Assembly (NCBI RefSeq): GCF_048128805.1
Contig: NC_136003.1
Span: forward strand, 26,513,885-26,577,884
Direction of reading: 5' to 3'
Length of the DNA: 64,000 nucleotides
Origin: Centroberyx gerrardi
Taxonomy: Eukaryota; Chordata; Actinopteri; Beryciformes; Berycidae
Shown here: piece after piece, positions 11,701-22,984 of the stretch
How positions within the stretch are numbered: the stretch's first letter is position 1
Layout: every line of letters begins with the position of its first letter
Program-made: the position numbers and the translations under genes
The notes under the pieces: model-generated
Told to the model about the DNA's origin: nothing
The model's input: the letters and a program-made list of their open reading frames with translations, nothing else
The model's database searches: none

Positions 11701-14451
11701 GTTCTTGGGCGATTACGTAGACAGAGGGAAGCAGTCGCTGGAGACCATCTGCCTGCTGCTAGCCTACAAGGTCAAATATCCAGAGAACTTCTTCCTGCTA
11801 CGTGGCAACCATGAATGCGCCTCTATAAACCGCATCTACGGCTTTTATGATGAGTGTAAGTGCAGAAGGCGACCCTGGACACACAAACAAAACAAATTCA
11901 TACTGTGTTGCACCCAGTGCTCATTTTCTCCCCCCCCCTTTGCAGGTAAGCGACGGTATAACATTAAGCTGTGGAAGACCTTCACAGACTGCTTCAACTG
12001 TTTACCTGTGGCTGCCATTGTAGATGAGAAAATCTTCTGCTGCCATGGAGGTAAGCATTGACTGTGTACACTTTTTTCCTTTTTAGCACTTTTGTTGCTA
12101 TAAAATGTTACAATGCCTAAATTAGGTCATATGAACTGCAGTAAGATGGGTGTATGATGTGTGCTTGTCCTCCATCCAGGCCTCTCTCCTGATCTCCAGT
12201 CTATGGAGCAGGTACGCAGAGTAATGCGACCCACAGACGTGCCTGACCAGGGCTTGTTGTGCGACCTGCTGTGGGCCGATCCAGACAAAGACGTCCTGGG
12301 CTGGGGAGAAAACGACCGTGGCGTCTCTTTCACATTCGGGGCGGATGTGGTGGCCAAATTTTTGCACAAGCACGACATGGACCTTATATGCAGGGCACAT
12401 CAGGTAAAGAATTCCACAGTACTGTGTAGGAGTGAAAAGACAGAAGGGCTTTGATGGTGGTACTGAAAGTGGTGGATTTGTCTCCCTTTGACTTTCTCTG
12501 AGAGAAATGGTGACGTGTCAGTACTGGTATTGAATTTCAGTTCAACATACACACACTCGGACACCAAAAAAGAGAAATAATTTTGATTAATTCCATGACA
12601 AATAAAAAAGACACGTGCCATTTAATTAGATTACCACAAAAATCTAATATTCTGTGCAATGCTCAATGTCCATAAAGAGTATTGTGGTATTTGATGGTAC
12701 TCGCAGTGAAGTACTCCTGCTTGGTCAGTAAAAACAAATGTCAACAGTGTACCTCGAAAGGGAATCGGTTGTAGTCTGTTTTGCTGCTTCTGCTTTGTTG
12801 CATGTAGTTTTGACAACCTTCTCGTCTCTCCTAAGGTGGTAGAAGACGGTTATGAGTTCTTTGCAAAGAGGCAGCTTGTTACTCTATTCTCGGCTCCTAA
12901 CTACTGCGGAGAGTTTGACAACGCCGGTGCCATGATGAGTGTGGACGAGACGCTCATGTGCTCCTTCCAGGTGAGTAAGAGGGATCCAGTGTGTGTAATG
13001 GTTTTATTTGTAAGTGTTATTTTTTTTTTTTCTTCTTGGATTTCAAGCATTTGCCGTCATTACCCCGCCTGTCATGTAAAGGTGCACCAATGGTTAGGGA
13101 TGTCCTGATCTGAGTCATTTAATATTGTCCCGATCCAATGTTTTTGTTGCATTTTATTTTTAAACAATTAAAAAGCTGTGCGCTACAAGCATCACTCTGA
13201 TGGATCTAAAATCAACCAAACCAAGTTAGGAGAGATGAGCTTAATACTCAGTTACATAACTGCATTAAGAATAAATGGCCTAAAGCATGGCTGCGCTTCT
13301 TTTATCTTTAATCATCTTTGTCATTGTTATGTTCAAAAATGAAAGTATAAAAATAAATACCTTTCCATTACACTAACTACCACATGCCATCACATAGCCT
13401 ATGTTTACTTACTAGCTCATGCCTGTACACCCCGGTGCCGCTGAAGGCTCCTTTTTGAATGAATCTCCTCCTGGCTGCGGTCAAATATTTTAGAATACTG
13501 CTCTGCATTCCAGGAATATACTGAAAACATAAATGAAACTTCTTCTATATTCGGCGTCATCTTTAACAGCTGAGCAGTGTAAATAAATGCTTTTGCATAT
13601 CTTGTGTTGCTTAGCAACAGCAACAATAGTGATTTGTGTGTGAAAGGGTACAAGCTGGCAGATTGATGGGTTGCTAAAGGCAGGTGAATGGGTTTAGAAC
13701 TAGCAATGCCGCATTTCCAATAACGCCGGTTTCTCTGTCTGAATGTGGCTTAACATACGAAAAGCGGTGGTGGATAATGCCTGTTTACACTACATTTTTT
13801 ACTACAATTAAATGGAGCAGAGGGAGAGAAATTAAATAAATAAATGGATCGGGATTTGATTGGGCGTCATGTAGTTGATCACGTCAGATTCTGATCTTTG
13901 ATATCAGCTCGAGACATCCCTACCAATAGTATCCAATAGTATTGGGAGTGCTGATCTAGCTCCTAAATCCTCAAATTCAGATTGGCAAACTTGCCAGTGT
14001 GAATACTAATGAAATGTGCTTTGGTGCAGTATAAAACTTTTGTAAAAATGTTTCATGACTTGAAAGTGCTGCCCAGTTCGTAGGCAGAGCAGCTTTTGTT
14101 TAGAAGAGCAGTCTTAGCTATGAAGGCTAAATACAGTTCTGTTTTATTGGTCCTAACCTGCTATACTGTTTATCCGTTAACCTATTCTGACTAAGAAGAA
14201 GAAGACCTACTTCATAATGTATTTAATATTATTCTGAAAAATCGGTGCACCTCTACTGTCATGCATTGCAAAGTTCAGCCTGTGTGTCTGCATCTATATC
14301 TGTCTAAATGAGAGCGTCTTTGTCTCTCTCCCAGATTCTGAAGCCAGCAGATAAGAAGTTGTATTCTTACGGCGGAGGGGGCGGAATGGGATCCGGGAGA
14401 CCGGTCACCCCGCCGCGAAATTCAGCCAAGGGCGCCAAGGCCAAGAAATAA
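5514..14451 (+). CDS. ppp1ca: Serine/threonine-protein phosphatase PP1 catalytic subunit, alpha type (complete, 7 coding exons, 332 aa)
   Basis: Coding exons: 5514-5568, 11215-11346, 11625-11855, 11946-12050, 12180-12403, 12836-12970, 14335-14451. All have GT-AG introns and join in frame to 999 bases. The product is the PPP-family metallophosphatase core that removes phosphate from Ser/Thr as holoenzymes with regulatory subunits. Signature motifs are intact: GDVHG (D64, H66), GDYVDRG (D92, R96), GNHE (N124, H125), the metal-binding histidines H173 and H248, and SAPNYCGEF with Y272. The tail, after ILKPADKK, has a Gly-rich segment and [11 protein letters not shown], with T319 equivalent to the inhibitory CDK site T320 of human PP1-alpha. 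The RNSAK...KK ending favours alpha over beta or gamma, whereas the start [18 protein letters not shown] reads more like gamma. Length matches human alpha (330). The start ATG is in good context (AAAATGGCG). The alpha call is fairly sure; which fish co-orthologue is not. Confidence 0.96.
5569..11214 (+). other. ppp1ca: ppp1ca intron 1 (5.6 kb)
   Basis: Begins GTGAGT and ends in a pyrimidine tract with CCAG. It holds GCTAGC-type palindromes at its left end, a poly-T tract at 9919-9935 and mostly unique DNA. A 90-codon minus-strand open frame at 9019-9291 has no recognised domain. No other exon was found. Confidence 0.8.
11215..11346 (+). CDS. ppp1ca: ppp1ca coding exon 2
   Basis: Encodes [16 protein letters not shown] through [10 protein letters not shown]. 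Acceptor CTCTCCAG, donor TGTG|GTGAGT, entering and leaving in phase 1. Confidence 0.96.
11625..11855 (+). CDS. ppp1ca: ppp1ca coding exon 3 (metal-binding core)
   Basis: Encodes [46 protein letters not shown]. Acceptor CCCTGCAG, donor GAGT|GTAAGT. The Cys and Lys of YDECKRR are completed by the next exon. Confidence 0.97.
11946..12050 (+). CDS. ppp1ca: ppp1ca coding exon 4
   Basis: Encodes (C)[18 protein letters not shown] to EKIFCCHG and carries the metal ligand H173. Donor GGAG|GTAAGC. Confidence 0.96.
12180..12403 (+). CDS. ppp1ca: ppp1ca coding exon 5
   Basis: Encodes [20 protein letters not shown] to DLICRAHQ, including the phosphate-contacting Arg of NDRGVSF and H248. Donor CAG|GTAAAG, phase 0. 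Confidence 0.96.
12836..12970 (+). CDS. ppp1ca: ppp1ca coding exon 6
   Basis: Encodes [36 protein letters not shown] and LMCSFQ, covering the beta12-beta13 loop (Y272, C273) that contacts microcystin- and okadaic-acid-type inhibitors in this family. Donor CAG|GTGAGT. Confidence 0.96.
13095..13922. mobile_element. Non-autonomous hAT-like DNA transposon in ppp1ca intron 6
   Basis: The 828-bp segment starts TAGGGATGTCCTGATCTG and ends in the inverse, GACATCCCTA, a terminal inverted repeat of at least 10 bp. It is flanked by an 8-bp target duplication with one mismatch: CCAATGGT at 13087-13094 and CCAATAGT at 13923-13930. Eight-bp duplications and TAGGGATG/CAGGGATG termini are typical of hAT-superfamily elements in fish. 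The interior has no transposase frame. The orientation is intronic, so the gene is unaffected. Confidence 0.8.
14335..14451 (+). CDS. ppp1ca: ppp1ca terminal coding exon
   Basis: Encodes [18 protein letters not shown] and [20 protein letters not shown], then TAA. The TPPR phosphosite is kept. The Gly-rich linker differs from the human alpha tail. Confidence 0.95.
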   Translation: MLKPADKKLYSYGGGGGMGSGRPVTPPRNSAKGAKAKK

Positions 14452-14627
14452 CACCCGCTGGGTCCCCCTCCCAGAACCGACCACCCCTTGTCGTCCCGAC
14501 ACTCTCTTCCTCTACCTCCCAAACTTGTTTCTCCCTCGTCACCAAACGGCAACAAAGCAAACAGTATCCAGGGTTCAGTCCTGTTTTTTTCTCTCTAAAA
14601 CTATTTTTAACTGTTTGTTTGGCTGTT

Positions 14628-14657
14628 TGCGCGCGCGTGTGTGTGTGTGTGTGTGTG
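14628..14657. repeat. (GC/GT)n microsatellite in ppp1ca 3' UTR
   Basis: GCGCGCG followed by about 10 GT units. Confidence 0.9.
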
Positions 14658-15059
14658 GAAAGTGAGAATGAGACAGAGGGATTTGCTGTATTCTGTGTGT
14701 ATGTTTTTTTTTTTTTCTCTTCCTCCTGTACCCTCTGCTCTGTTATCCTGTCATTTTGTAGAAATGGGTTCTGCCCCCTCAGTGATGTAAATGCAGACCT
14801 GGGTGCTGGGGAGGAGGGGAGGGGAAGGGGAGCGGGGGAGAGAGAGGAGCCTTTGCTGTTTATGTTAAGGCCCTGCACTGTTTAATGCTAAACACAAGCT
14901 TTTGTACATCCTGTTTGAGAGGTTTGTGTGTGTGTATGTGGAGGGGGGGGAGGGAAGGGTGGACGGGCAGGGGAGGGCGGGGTCAAGTTGCACGGTCAAA
15001 CGGTAACGGCACATACCACACACTGAGAGCACAGGTGGATATGTGCAGATGAATCCTCG

Positions 15060-15065
15060 AATAAA
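15060..15065 (+). terminator. ppp1ca: Poly(A) signal AATAAA, proximal (ppp1ca)
   Basis: Canonical hexamer about 610 bases after the stop, followed by T-rich sequence at 15091-15105. Confidence 0.5.
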
Positions 15066-15243
15066 ACGGATTCACGATGAGTTAGTAACTTCTTTTTTTC
15101 TCCTCTTCCCTTTTGAAAACCAATGATTTGAAAACACAATCATGGATGTGAAATAGTTTTGCTTTTTTTTTTTTTTTTTTTGTAGATGCATAAAACCATG
15201 GTTTGAATCTTTCGTTTTTAGTCTTATCTGGAAGTCGATGATG

Positions 15244-15249
15244 AATAAA
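15244..15249 (+). terminator. ppp1ca: Poly(A) signal AATAAA, distal (ppp1ca)
   Basis: Canonical hexamer about 790 bases after the stop, with GT/T-rich sequence 30-60 bases downstream (TGTTCACTGTGTGTTTG). Confidence 0.5.
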
Positions 15250-17526
15250 GAGAACCATTTATTTGAATTATGCCACCATGCTGTTCACTGTGTGTTTGCC
15301 CATTGCTTTGTCATGTTTATGCGTACTTCAACAACCTTCGCCACGCTCATCGGCCGCTCTTGTCTTCGGGTATATTTACAGTACACCAGTACAAAAATGT
15401 GGCTTTGCATAGCTGGATTTGAAGAGACAGATACTTCAACGCAGTATAAAAACATAGAAGCTTGTGGAGGATCTTGTTTTTGTCCTGATTTACAGTAGTC
15501 AAAACAAAGTGGCATTTCACATCTGGCTTCGCTACGCTCTAGCCAAAGACAATCTTTTACAGTGGAAACTAAGTGAATCTAGGACAGGGCAGCCCAAAGT
15601 TGGATTTACAACCAGATGTCTCCTGTTTGCTTCACAAAAATAGATCTTTGATTAGGAAGCTCTTCAATGCCAAATCTGAGATTTTCTGTTTATAAATGGG
15701 TCTTTTGACTGACTGCATTAGGTGATGATGGAGTATGAGTAGAAGATGAGGTTTCTAGCAGGGTGACTGAAGTGAGCGGCTCTGTCACTGGGCGTCTTTT
15801 GCTGATTTGACTGACTGGCATGGTAGCCCAGTATATGGCGACATCTTAAAGCTCAGTGGAAAGCACAATCTACACACATAACACAACCTCATCTGTAGTT
15901 GTAGCCTGTCTGTTCCAAAATTACTTCATTTTTCTGGCGTTTTTTGGTGTTAAACTAATACACAGCATACTCCAAACGCCCACTGAGTGGAAAAAGGCTT
16001 TAAGGGTTGCCATATATTTTGCCTTGATCTTCACTCCCGTTGCAGATTCGCCCTCCTCCCCGTCTGTCAAAGGGAGACGAGATGATGAATCATACCTCTC
16101 CTGACCTTTCCAGTCCTAAAGGGCTGCAGTCAAGACCACTTCAGCTGAGTCCAACATGACGCAGACTGGGTGATTTGAATCTGGACCAAGAGCAAACACC
16201 AAAAAGAGGACTGAATGCAAGCTGAGACAGGGAAAATGAAAATCATAGTCGTGCTGTATTCGAGATAACTGTGATATTGTGGAGGAAAACTTCTAAATTA
16301 TGACGTGAGGTTGTGAACAGTCTTCTAAACCTGAATCCTATTCGGCACAAAATCTCTAATTGACTTTTTTTTTTTTTTTGCAATAAGACAAACATTGCGA
16401 ATACACTTGGGATAATCGTGTGTACAGCAAATTCCCATTGCATCTACTTTAGTTTTGGGTTGCAACATCAAACAGTTCCCAAGAGAACAGCTAACAATGT
16501 ATTTTATGGCAGTTTAGAAAATGATTTTTTTTCTTTATGCTTCTTAGCTTGGTGTGCTACATAAAAACAATTATTTGCAGAAATGTGGAAATACCTGCGT
16601 TGCTTGTGACTAGAATATTCATTGCTGTATGTACTACTTTTCTTTGAGCAGCTTGCTGTTGAACGTGTATAGAGCCATAGACGGAGCACATGTGATATTT
16701 TTCATATAACACATTGGATTATGATTAAAATCAGGTCATTGGTGATGATCCTGTGAGGAAATGCGAGTCACAGACTGAGACAAAACATGGTGAGGAGAGT
16801 GGACTTGAGACCAAGGCCAGATTCAATACTGCAGCCCTGTATTTCTCCTCGTCTGTCTCCCTGATTGAAGCCAGATACAAAATGAAAAGCCACATTTTTT
16901 GCTCGTGTCTTCAGGCCTTTTTCGTGGAAACCTCCCCAGTCCCCTCTACGGCCATTTTGCGTCCCTTGTAGTGTGCGTTAAGTTCAGTCGGCACGCAGGG
17001 CGGCACAAGAGAAAGCAATCCGTAGTTCAGCACAGGCTGTTGCAACTGGCTTGAAGAAAACAATTGTCTCTGCAGTATTTCAGGATCCGTCACTGCCCAT
17101 TTCTATTAACCCAAACACACTTTTTTATATAAATGGTATGTCTGGTTTTATTGCCCTGTTCTGCTGTCTGTCCTGATTCCTCAACCCTCTGTCCAAGTAT
17201 GAACATATGCAACCTCAGCTCTCCAAACAGATTGCAAAGCAAGTAAATATTGGTCAAAGGGAATTGATTGCAGCACATAAGTACATACTTCAGCAGAGGG
17301 GGAGGGGGAGGGGGGAGCTGGAATTCAGCCGTCCGGCTTTGCTGTCGTCCTGCCCCATCTCTCACCTTCCATTTTCCCCAACAAGAGTTTTTTCCAACTC
17401 AGTACCTCAGCAACTAAATACGTGTTTTTCTATCAAACCGTGATATTTAAGGACTTTACAGAGTTCATCCAGTATCCTGCTTTGGGTTTCTAACCAGTTC
17501 TTGTGTACTGCAACTCACAACTGTGT

Positions 17527-17610
17527 CAAGATGAGGATGGAGGGTGGGGGGTGAGGCAGGAGGAGGGTGGGGTGGGGGGGGGGGGGGTGGAGAGGTGGGG
17601 GCAGGTGAAA
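17527..17610. repeat. G-rich low-complexity tract
   Basis: Multiple runs of three or more G with short spacers, including a 14-G run near 17574-17587. It fits the sequence pattern for intramolecular G-quadruplexes on the plus strand. Confidence 0.7.
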
Positions 17611-19451
17611 ACATGATGGGACTCTCCTGTGCTCATGCAGCAGGGTTGGGTTCAAGTCACATTCAGTTAGATCAATTCAGGAGGTGGAAAGTGATTTTTT
17701 TTTTGGATGGCCATATTCGAGATATTAAAGAAATATGTATGTACCTTCATTACAAGGTATTGACAAGTCAAATGAATTGCTTGAATTGAAAATGAGTTGA
17801 GCCCATGACCTGTATGGCTTAATGCATGGGGGAACAATGTTATTGGTGGAAGTGCTTTTTTTTTTTGAAGGTTATTTCTTCTGCTTTGTAAATGATATAG
17901 GCCTGCGTTTTGTTTTAAATAAGGACAAAGTTGATTTGGAGTATGTTGACAAATAAAGAGTCTGAAGAGTTTTGAAAATGGAGCCTGAGGGAAGTTTAAG
18001 GGGTTAAAGTCTAACTAACCAGAAATAAATAAATAAAAATACAGTACAACCTTTGTACTTAGAGACAAGGCTTGATAGTTATGAAGTTTTGGAGTCCATC
18101 TCCAATGTAGAAAGAGTTTAGTTTGTGTCTTTGGCAATGAAAAACACTCGAATGGCTCCTGTTATATAGTTAGTGCTAAACAACATTAGGGGATTTGCAG
18201 ATCTTTGTCATTTAATTAAATGGTCCAAGTAAGTCTACTAAAAGCCAGTTTCATCCCCATTTCCATAGCTGTATAAACCTCTGCTTGCAATGTTATTTTT
18301 TAATTACTATATAGTTCCTGTTATTATTACCTCTAAGAACCTTTTCTTTAATCACTTTTTGTTCATGTTTTTACTGACAAAATTTACGCTAGATATTGCA
18401 AGCTTATTAGTGTAGGATTTTTTAATCAATCAGGGATGTTTTGCACCATGCACTGGGTCGCTGGGTAGACATGAAATATTAGATGAATTTAAAAAACAAC
18501 AACACAAGAAACAATTGAAATTAACGCTATTTTTTATTTGTATGTCATTTGTTTTCAAATCAATCACAAATTGTCTCTGTTACAAGGTAGAAATAAAACA
18601 TAGAATTTGTATAATTCTGTCTGTTTTCCTTTGTGAATGTTGCGAATGTGACATTCACCACTACAGTGTGACGTAACCTAAATCCAACATCCAACATCCA
18701 AATCCAACATTTCAGTCGATAGTAGAATCGGGAGTCCGTGAAAAAGACGAGTACAATAGCACTGGGAGTGTAGTAATTTGTACACGTTTTCTGCCTCAAG
18801 GCTTCTTTTTTTCTTCTCTTTTTTTTGCGGAGGCTGCTGCTGCTGTCTGTCAAACATTTCAGCTTGAGTCAGTGGCGTGGGTGGCCCCTTTATATATGTC
18901 TGTGTGTGTGTGCGCGTGTCTGTATATATTCACTTATTTATTTATTACATGCCAACAGGCCCAGACAGTGCAGAGAGCCGCTTTGTCAAGTCAAAAAGTA
19001 TCTGTTTTGCCAAGTGAAGACGTTCAATGCAAACTGGCTTTGCTACTGTACAAACCCAGGGTGAAAAAAAACAGAACAGGCAACACAGAGTTTCTCTCCA
19101 TCCATGTTCCCATCCTTTCCTTTGCCCTTCCATCTGTTTTTAAGGGGATCTGGGTCTTTGCAGAGTCTTTCTTTACCCCTTTGCTTGTCTTTTGTGCTTT
19201 TCTATCACTTGCTGGGAAACAAAGTATGAAAGCGACTGTGTGTACAGTGAGAAGTTTGCACAGGCAATGAGCCAAAACAACCCTTTTAAAATGTGCAGAA
19301 TAACTTCACGGCCAATCTCGTCATCTGGTGACTCTTAAGTTGCCGCCTCGCTCTGCTGCCCAGCGGTGCTACAAATTGAAATACAGGCAACCCCCAAATT
19401 CATTTTAAAATCTATTACTTATTATTTGCTTTCATGCAGTTCTGCAAAAAA

Positions 19452-19530
19452 CAAGAATCAGAACCAGAGCCAGTTTTACTGGCCTAGTAAGTTTGCTCGT
19501 ACAAGGAATATGCTCATGTAGGTCACATTT
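19452..19530. repeat. Fragment resembling a common teleost retroelement 3' region
   Basis: The word order AGAATCAGAACCAGAGCC, TTTTACTGGCC, AAGTTTGCTCGTACAAGGAA matches by memory a high-copy fish repeat (AGAATCAGAATCAGCTTTA..TGGCCAAGTATG..). The class (a LINE-type 3' end) is from memory and unverified. The element may continue to about 19900. Confidence 0.45.
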
Positions 19531-20239
19531 TAAACAGAATTATGAAAGAAGTACTGTATATAAAAACAAAGCATTGAAATTTAGGAAATAGGTCTGATTT
19601 AGAAGTAGTATATAAAAAGTAGTATGTAAGTGTAAGTAGTATGTAAAAAAAATAGTAGACATTTATGAGGTAGGTCTCTTTTCCATACAAAATCAAGTCT
19701 GACTGAATGCATAGGAATATGGAAGTCAGTAATAGAAAAAACATAAGAAACATACAGATCTACAGAATATTGAACACCACAAGGAAAAAAAAGTAAAAGC
19801 TGTACACATGAGTTGGAATGGTGTAAACAGATTGTAAATAGGTATAAATACATATCTATCTATCCAGTCATATATGGTACTATATATAAGATAAGGTTAC
19901 AGAGGTCAGGTTGTTGATGCTGGTCATCATCCTCCTCATCTACATCATTATAACTATTTCTAATATTTACAGTCATTGCCCTTAGCGTTCAGCATCAGTT
20001 GGCATGGCAACACATTCACCATCATTGCTGCTGTTGGTGCCGGCAGTGGAGCGAACGTCTGCCTCACTGGAGCTGCTTGAGTTCAGATTCAGTGGGAACA
20101 CTGCTGGCAGCAAACACCAGCAGCTTTGATGAAAAAAGTTGTCAGCAACGCTTTTATTTTCCTCTCTTTTTGTGTTTGTCTGTGCCTACTTTTTTGGCCA
20201 TGACTCAAGATTTAAATAATTTTTATTGTAACAAGAGGA

Positions 20240-20480
20240 GGGATGTTTTTCACTAAGTAACTTCCTTTTAAAATGATGAAAAATAAATGTATATTACTTG
20301 ATATTCTTGTCTTTTGTGGGCATCGTGCCCTGATGAAGACTATATAGTCGAAATGCCCATATATTAAAGGCTTTTTAACCTTTACAACAAAGAACAATAA
20401 GGGATGTTTTTCACCCAGTAACTTTCTTTTAAAATGACAGAAAATAAGCTTATATTACTTGATATTCTTGTCTTTTACGG
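20240..20480. repeat. Tandem pair of an 80-bp unit, period 161 bp, with a hammerhead-like spacer
   Basis: 20240-20320 and 20401-20480 are near-identical (GGATGTTTTTCAC..AGTAACTT...TTACTTGATATTCTTGTC). The spacer holds GGGCAT C GTGCC CTGATGA A GACT ATAT AGTC GAAA TGCCC at 20318-20358: an inverted repeat (GGGCAT/ATGCCC) around a CTGATGA...GAAA core. This layout resembles the tail of fish retroelements and, loosely, a hammerhead ribozyme. Confidence 0.6.
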
Positions 20481-20559
20481 GCCCTCTGGCTGCCGGGGCC
20501 TAATAAGGCAGTCAGTTACCTTTGCCTAATGGTAAGACGGCCCCTGGGGAGGAGAGGGG

Positions 20560-20562
20560 TGT

Positions 20563-20607
<45 letters not shown>

Positions 20608-20616
20608 GGGGGGGGG
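20560..20616. repeat. (GT)n microsatellite followed by a G12 run
   Basis: About 22 GT units then 12 G, the same compound structure as at 1589-1636. Confidence 0.95.
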
Positions 20617-21959
20617 TTCCTCTTCTTGATTTCCCACAGGCATTTCCACACTGAAGATGAGCTGTTGGCTGAGAACCGGTTCCTCACTACAGAACACAGA
20701 GTTTCCCTGGAAGCTGGAGCTGATTGTGTAATTATATGGACACATTATTTTGAAATAATAGTTGATGATGGCTGTGGACGATGATAACGACACCACTAAA
20801 AATTCACCTGCAAGCGGTGACTCCAGATGTCAACGTCTTCATGCTGCCAGGGGTGAAGAGCAGTATGGGATTGCTCCAAAATTAGGTATGCGAGTTAGAC
20901 ACTCACAGTGAGTTTGACAGCGATAAGTAACATTCATCTGATGAGACTGCGACAAGTTATGTAAATATATTCATCTTTGTATTAACAAGACTAAGAATGA
21001 GTAAACACTTCAAATGTCACCATTAACCCCACACTGATATTCTGACACACAGACTTCAAATACAGTCCTGGAGTGGTTGGCAGGCTTCACACTGGTCAGG
21101 CAAAAACACTTTGACTAAGGAGCTCTCAGGTTATCGGCCATGAACACTTGAACCAATCCCAACCCAGTGACACCCAGTGACTCCAGGCCCTGCGGCATGT
21201 GTGCTGAACTCCATGACAGTCGATAGGTATGTTTTGTATTTGTGGCGCCCCTTATTGGTATGATGTAAAAATGCCAGTAATGTGTGAATGTGACTGTCAT
21301 ATTTGATGCTGAAAATGCTTTAATAAAATAAAAATTAAAAATGTCAGCAATTTCAAAATGAATCAGGGTCAATCAAGGTGGACTTTGATGGTCCAATAGG
21401 TAAATATGTTAAACAAGGCTAGATAGATGTGCACCTAGAGATATATGGCCAGCAGTGTGGGAGATAACATGGCCTTTTAAACTTTGAACCTTTAACTAGG
21501 ACAAAAACAGGATTTAAACCATGCATCTCCTCATTAGTTAGCCTATTATAAAAGCTCTTTGCTTAACCCCTAATTAGTCTGTAAATTGGAATTAATTGTC
21601 CATCCAAAGTGAAATTTTAGCGTAGGATTGCAGTAATCCAGTGTATTAAATCGCTAATTACAATTTTAAGAAGACAATCACCAATCTTAATGGATGAAGG
21701 GAATAAATCAAAGTAACATTACCAACCTTGGTTATTTAATTTATAGTAAAAACGCTATAGAATTGGCTTTTCCATCGTACTGTAGCAGGCAGTTTATGGT
21801 ATTGCTCCGATTGCCTCCATCCTTAAAAAAAAAAACGCAGACTAGTTAACTATTCATGTGAAAGAATTTGTAAAATGTGTCCAGCCGAGGAGAGGCTACT
21901 GTACTGGGGGAAAAGATACTCACCTCTGCTCTGCATCAACAATGTGAAGCCTAACCCAT

Positions 21960-22467
21960 GTGTATTCCCGCCCATAAGTTCTCCAGCCAATCACAGTGCT
22001 TAAAATAATGTACCGAGTTTTATGTGTGAAATTGACCTTGACCTGAGCGAATACATGAGCGAATAGCACAGTGTGTGGGCGTGGTCAGTGCAAGTTTGGT
22101 TGCACCGTGGCCATCGCTCATCAACTTTTGGTAGCAGACGAGCCTCGATAAAGGCTCAAAGCTAAGCTAGCTAGCGACATAGCAAACAAATATTTAGCTC
22201 ATTTGTGACTCTGTGGTGAATACCGTGCGTGTCATTTACATTGGGATTTACAACCGTTATCAAAACAACAAACTGCAGAGTTGAAGAACAGACAGCATAT
22301 TAATTCGGCTGGCCGGGCTAGCTAACAAGACGGCGGAAAGCTATCTGGTTAGCTAGCTAAGCTAACGTTCCCTATCAAACCAAACGGGAGCCAGAGCAAG
22401 CGAGCAGCTTGCAATTAACTGTCTGTCTGATCTGACGATAATTTCGTTAGCTACGAAAGACTCCCAG
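21960..22467 (+). promoter_or_regulatory. kmt5c: kmt5c promoter and non-coding first exon
   Basis: A GC-type box (CCCGCCC, 21967-21973) and a CCAAT box (GCCAATCAC, CCAAT at 21987-21991) precede a CpG-containing stretch rich in GCTAGC/GCTAACGTT words. A good donor (CCCAG|GTAGGC, 22467/22468) can end a 5' UTR exon that joins the acceptor at 22983/22984. The transcription start is not visible; somewhere in 22030-22150 is plausible. Confidence 0.5.
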
Positions 22468-22910
22468 GTAGGCTTTCGCAAATTATGTCATTGCCAGTAT
22501 ACCGCATTATGTTAGCGTAGTGTTGCACAGGTCATTCCTCGTACCTGGATTTCATCAACAAACTGATGCAGCCAAGTAGCTAGGTAGCTAACGTTACTAC
22601 CTAATCGTAGCTTCCTCTCTCAGCTGATTACTTAGCATATTTCATAGCAAGCTGTCTTGCTAAGCTAATGTGCTATGCTAATATAATTATATTCATATGC
22701 CTAACTAATTAGCATAAATCATGGTCTATTTAAGCACAGTATAGGTTGCAGATAAGGACTCGGCTGCCTGACGCGGGTTAAGGGCTAACGCTAGCAAGTG
22801 GAGAAGTAATGTCAGTTCTCTTGCGGACCTGATGTCAAACATAACTGCTGATACTCAGAGCTAGTCATTGCTAGCTAATTAGTTAGCAATTGCTGGTAGT
22901 AGCTAGTAAC
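22155..22910. promoter_or_regulatory. Second cluster of GCTAGC / GCTAACGTTAGC palindromes at the kmt5c 5' end
   Basis: Occurrences are at about 22161-22175, 22317-22327, 22348-22368, 22446-22454, 22576-22598, 22782-22796 and 22871-22889, spanning the presumed first exon and intron 1. The vocabulary matches that flanking ppp1ca exon 1. Confidence 0.6.
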
Positions 22911-22984
22911 ATCATCCTTCTTATTTGTGGTTTGTTGTTGTCATGATAATGATATAAAAGGTCATTGACCCCTGTGCTTTCAGC

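Larger units (their letters stand above)
14452..15270 (+). other. ppp1ca: ppp1ca 3' UTR with two candidate poly(A) signals
   Basis: Follows the TAA directly. It contains a (GT)n tract, two G-rich stretches (14811-14845 and 14940-14986), a T18 run near 15163-15181, and AATAAA at 15060-15065 and 15244-15249. The 3' end is inferred from the hexamers alone; an additional AATAAA lies at 17952-17957. Confidence 0.6.
15271..21950. other. Intergenic DNA between ppp1ca and kmt5c
   Basis: No recognised protein exon on either strand. Contains a G-rich tract (17527-17610), a retroelement-like tail (about 19452-19530), a 161-bp tandem pair (20240-20480), a (GT)n-G12 tract (20560-20616) and otherwise unassigned DNA. 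Open frames of 60-130 codons here lack family motifs. Confidence 0.65.

Noticed and set aside
14405..14878. 157-codon minus-strand frame over the ppp1ca last exon and 3' UTR
   Set aside because: Antisense shadow containing microsatellite-derived Thr-His repeats.
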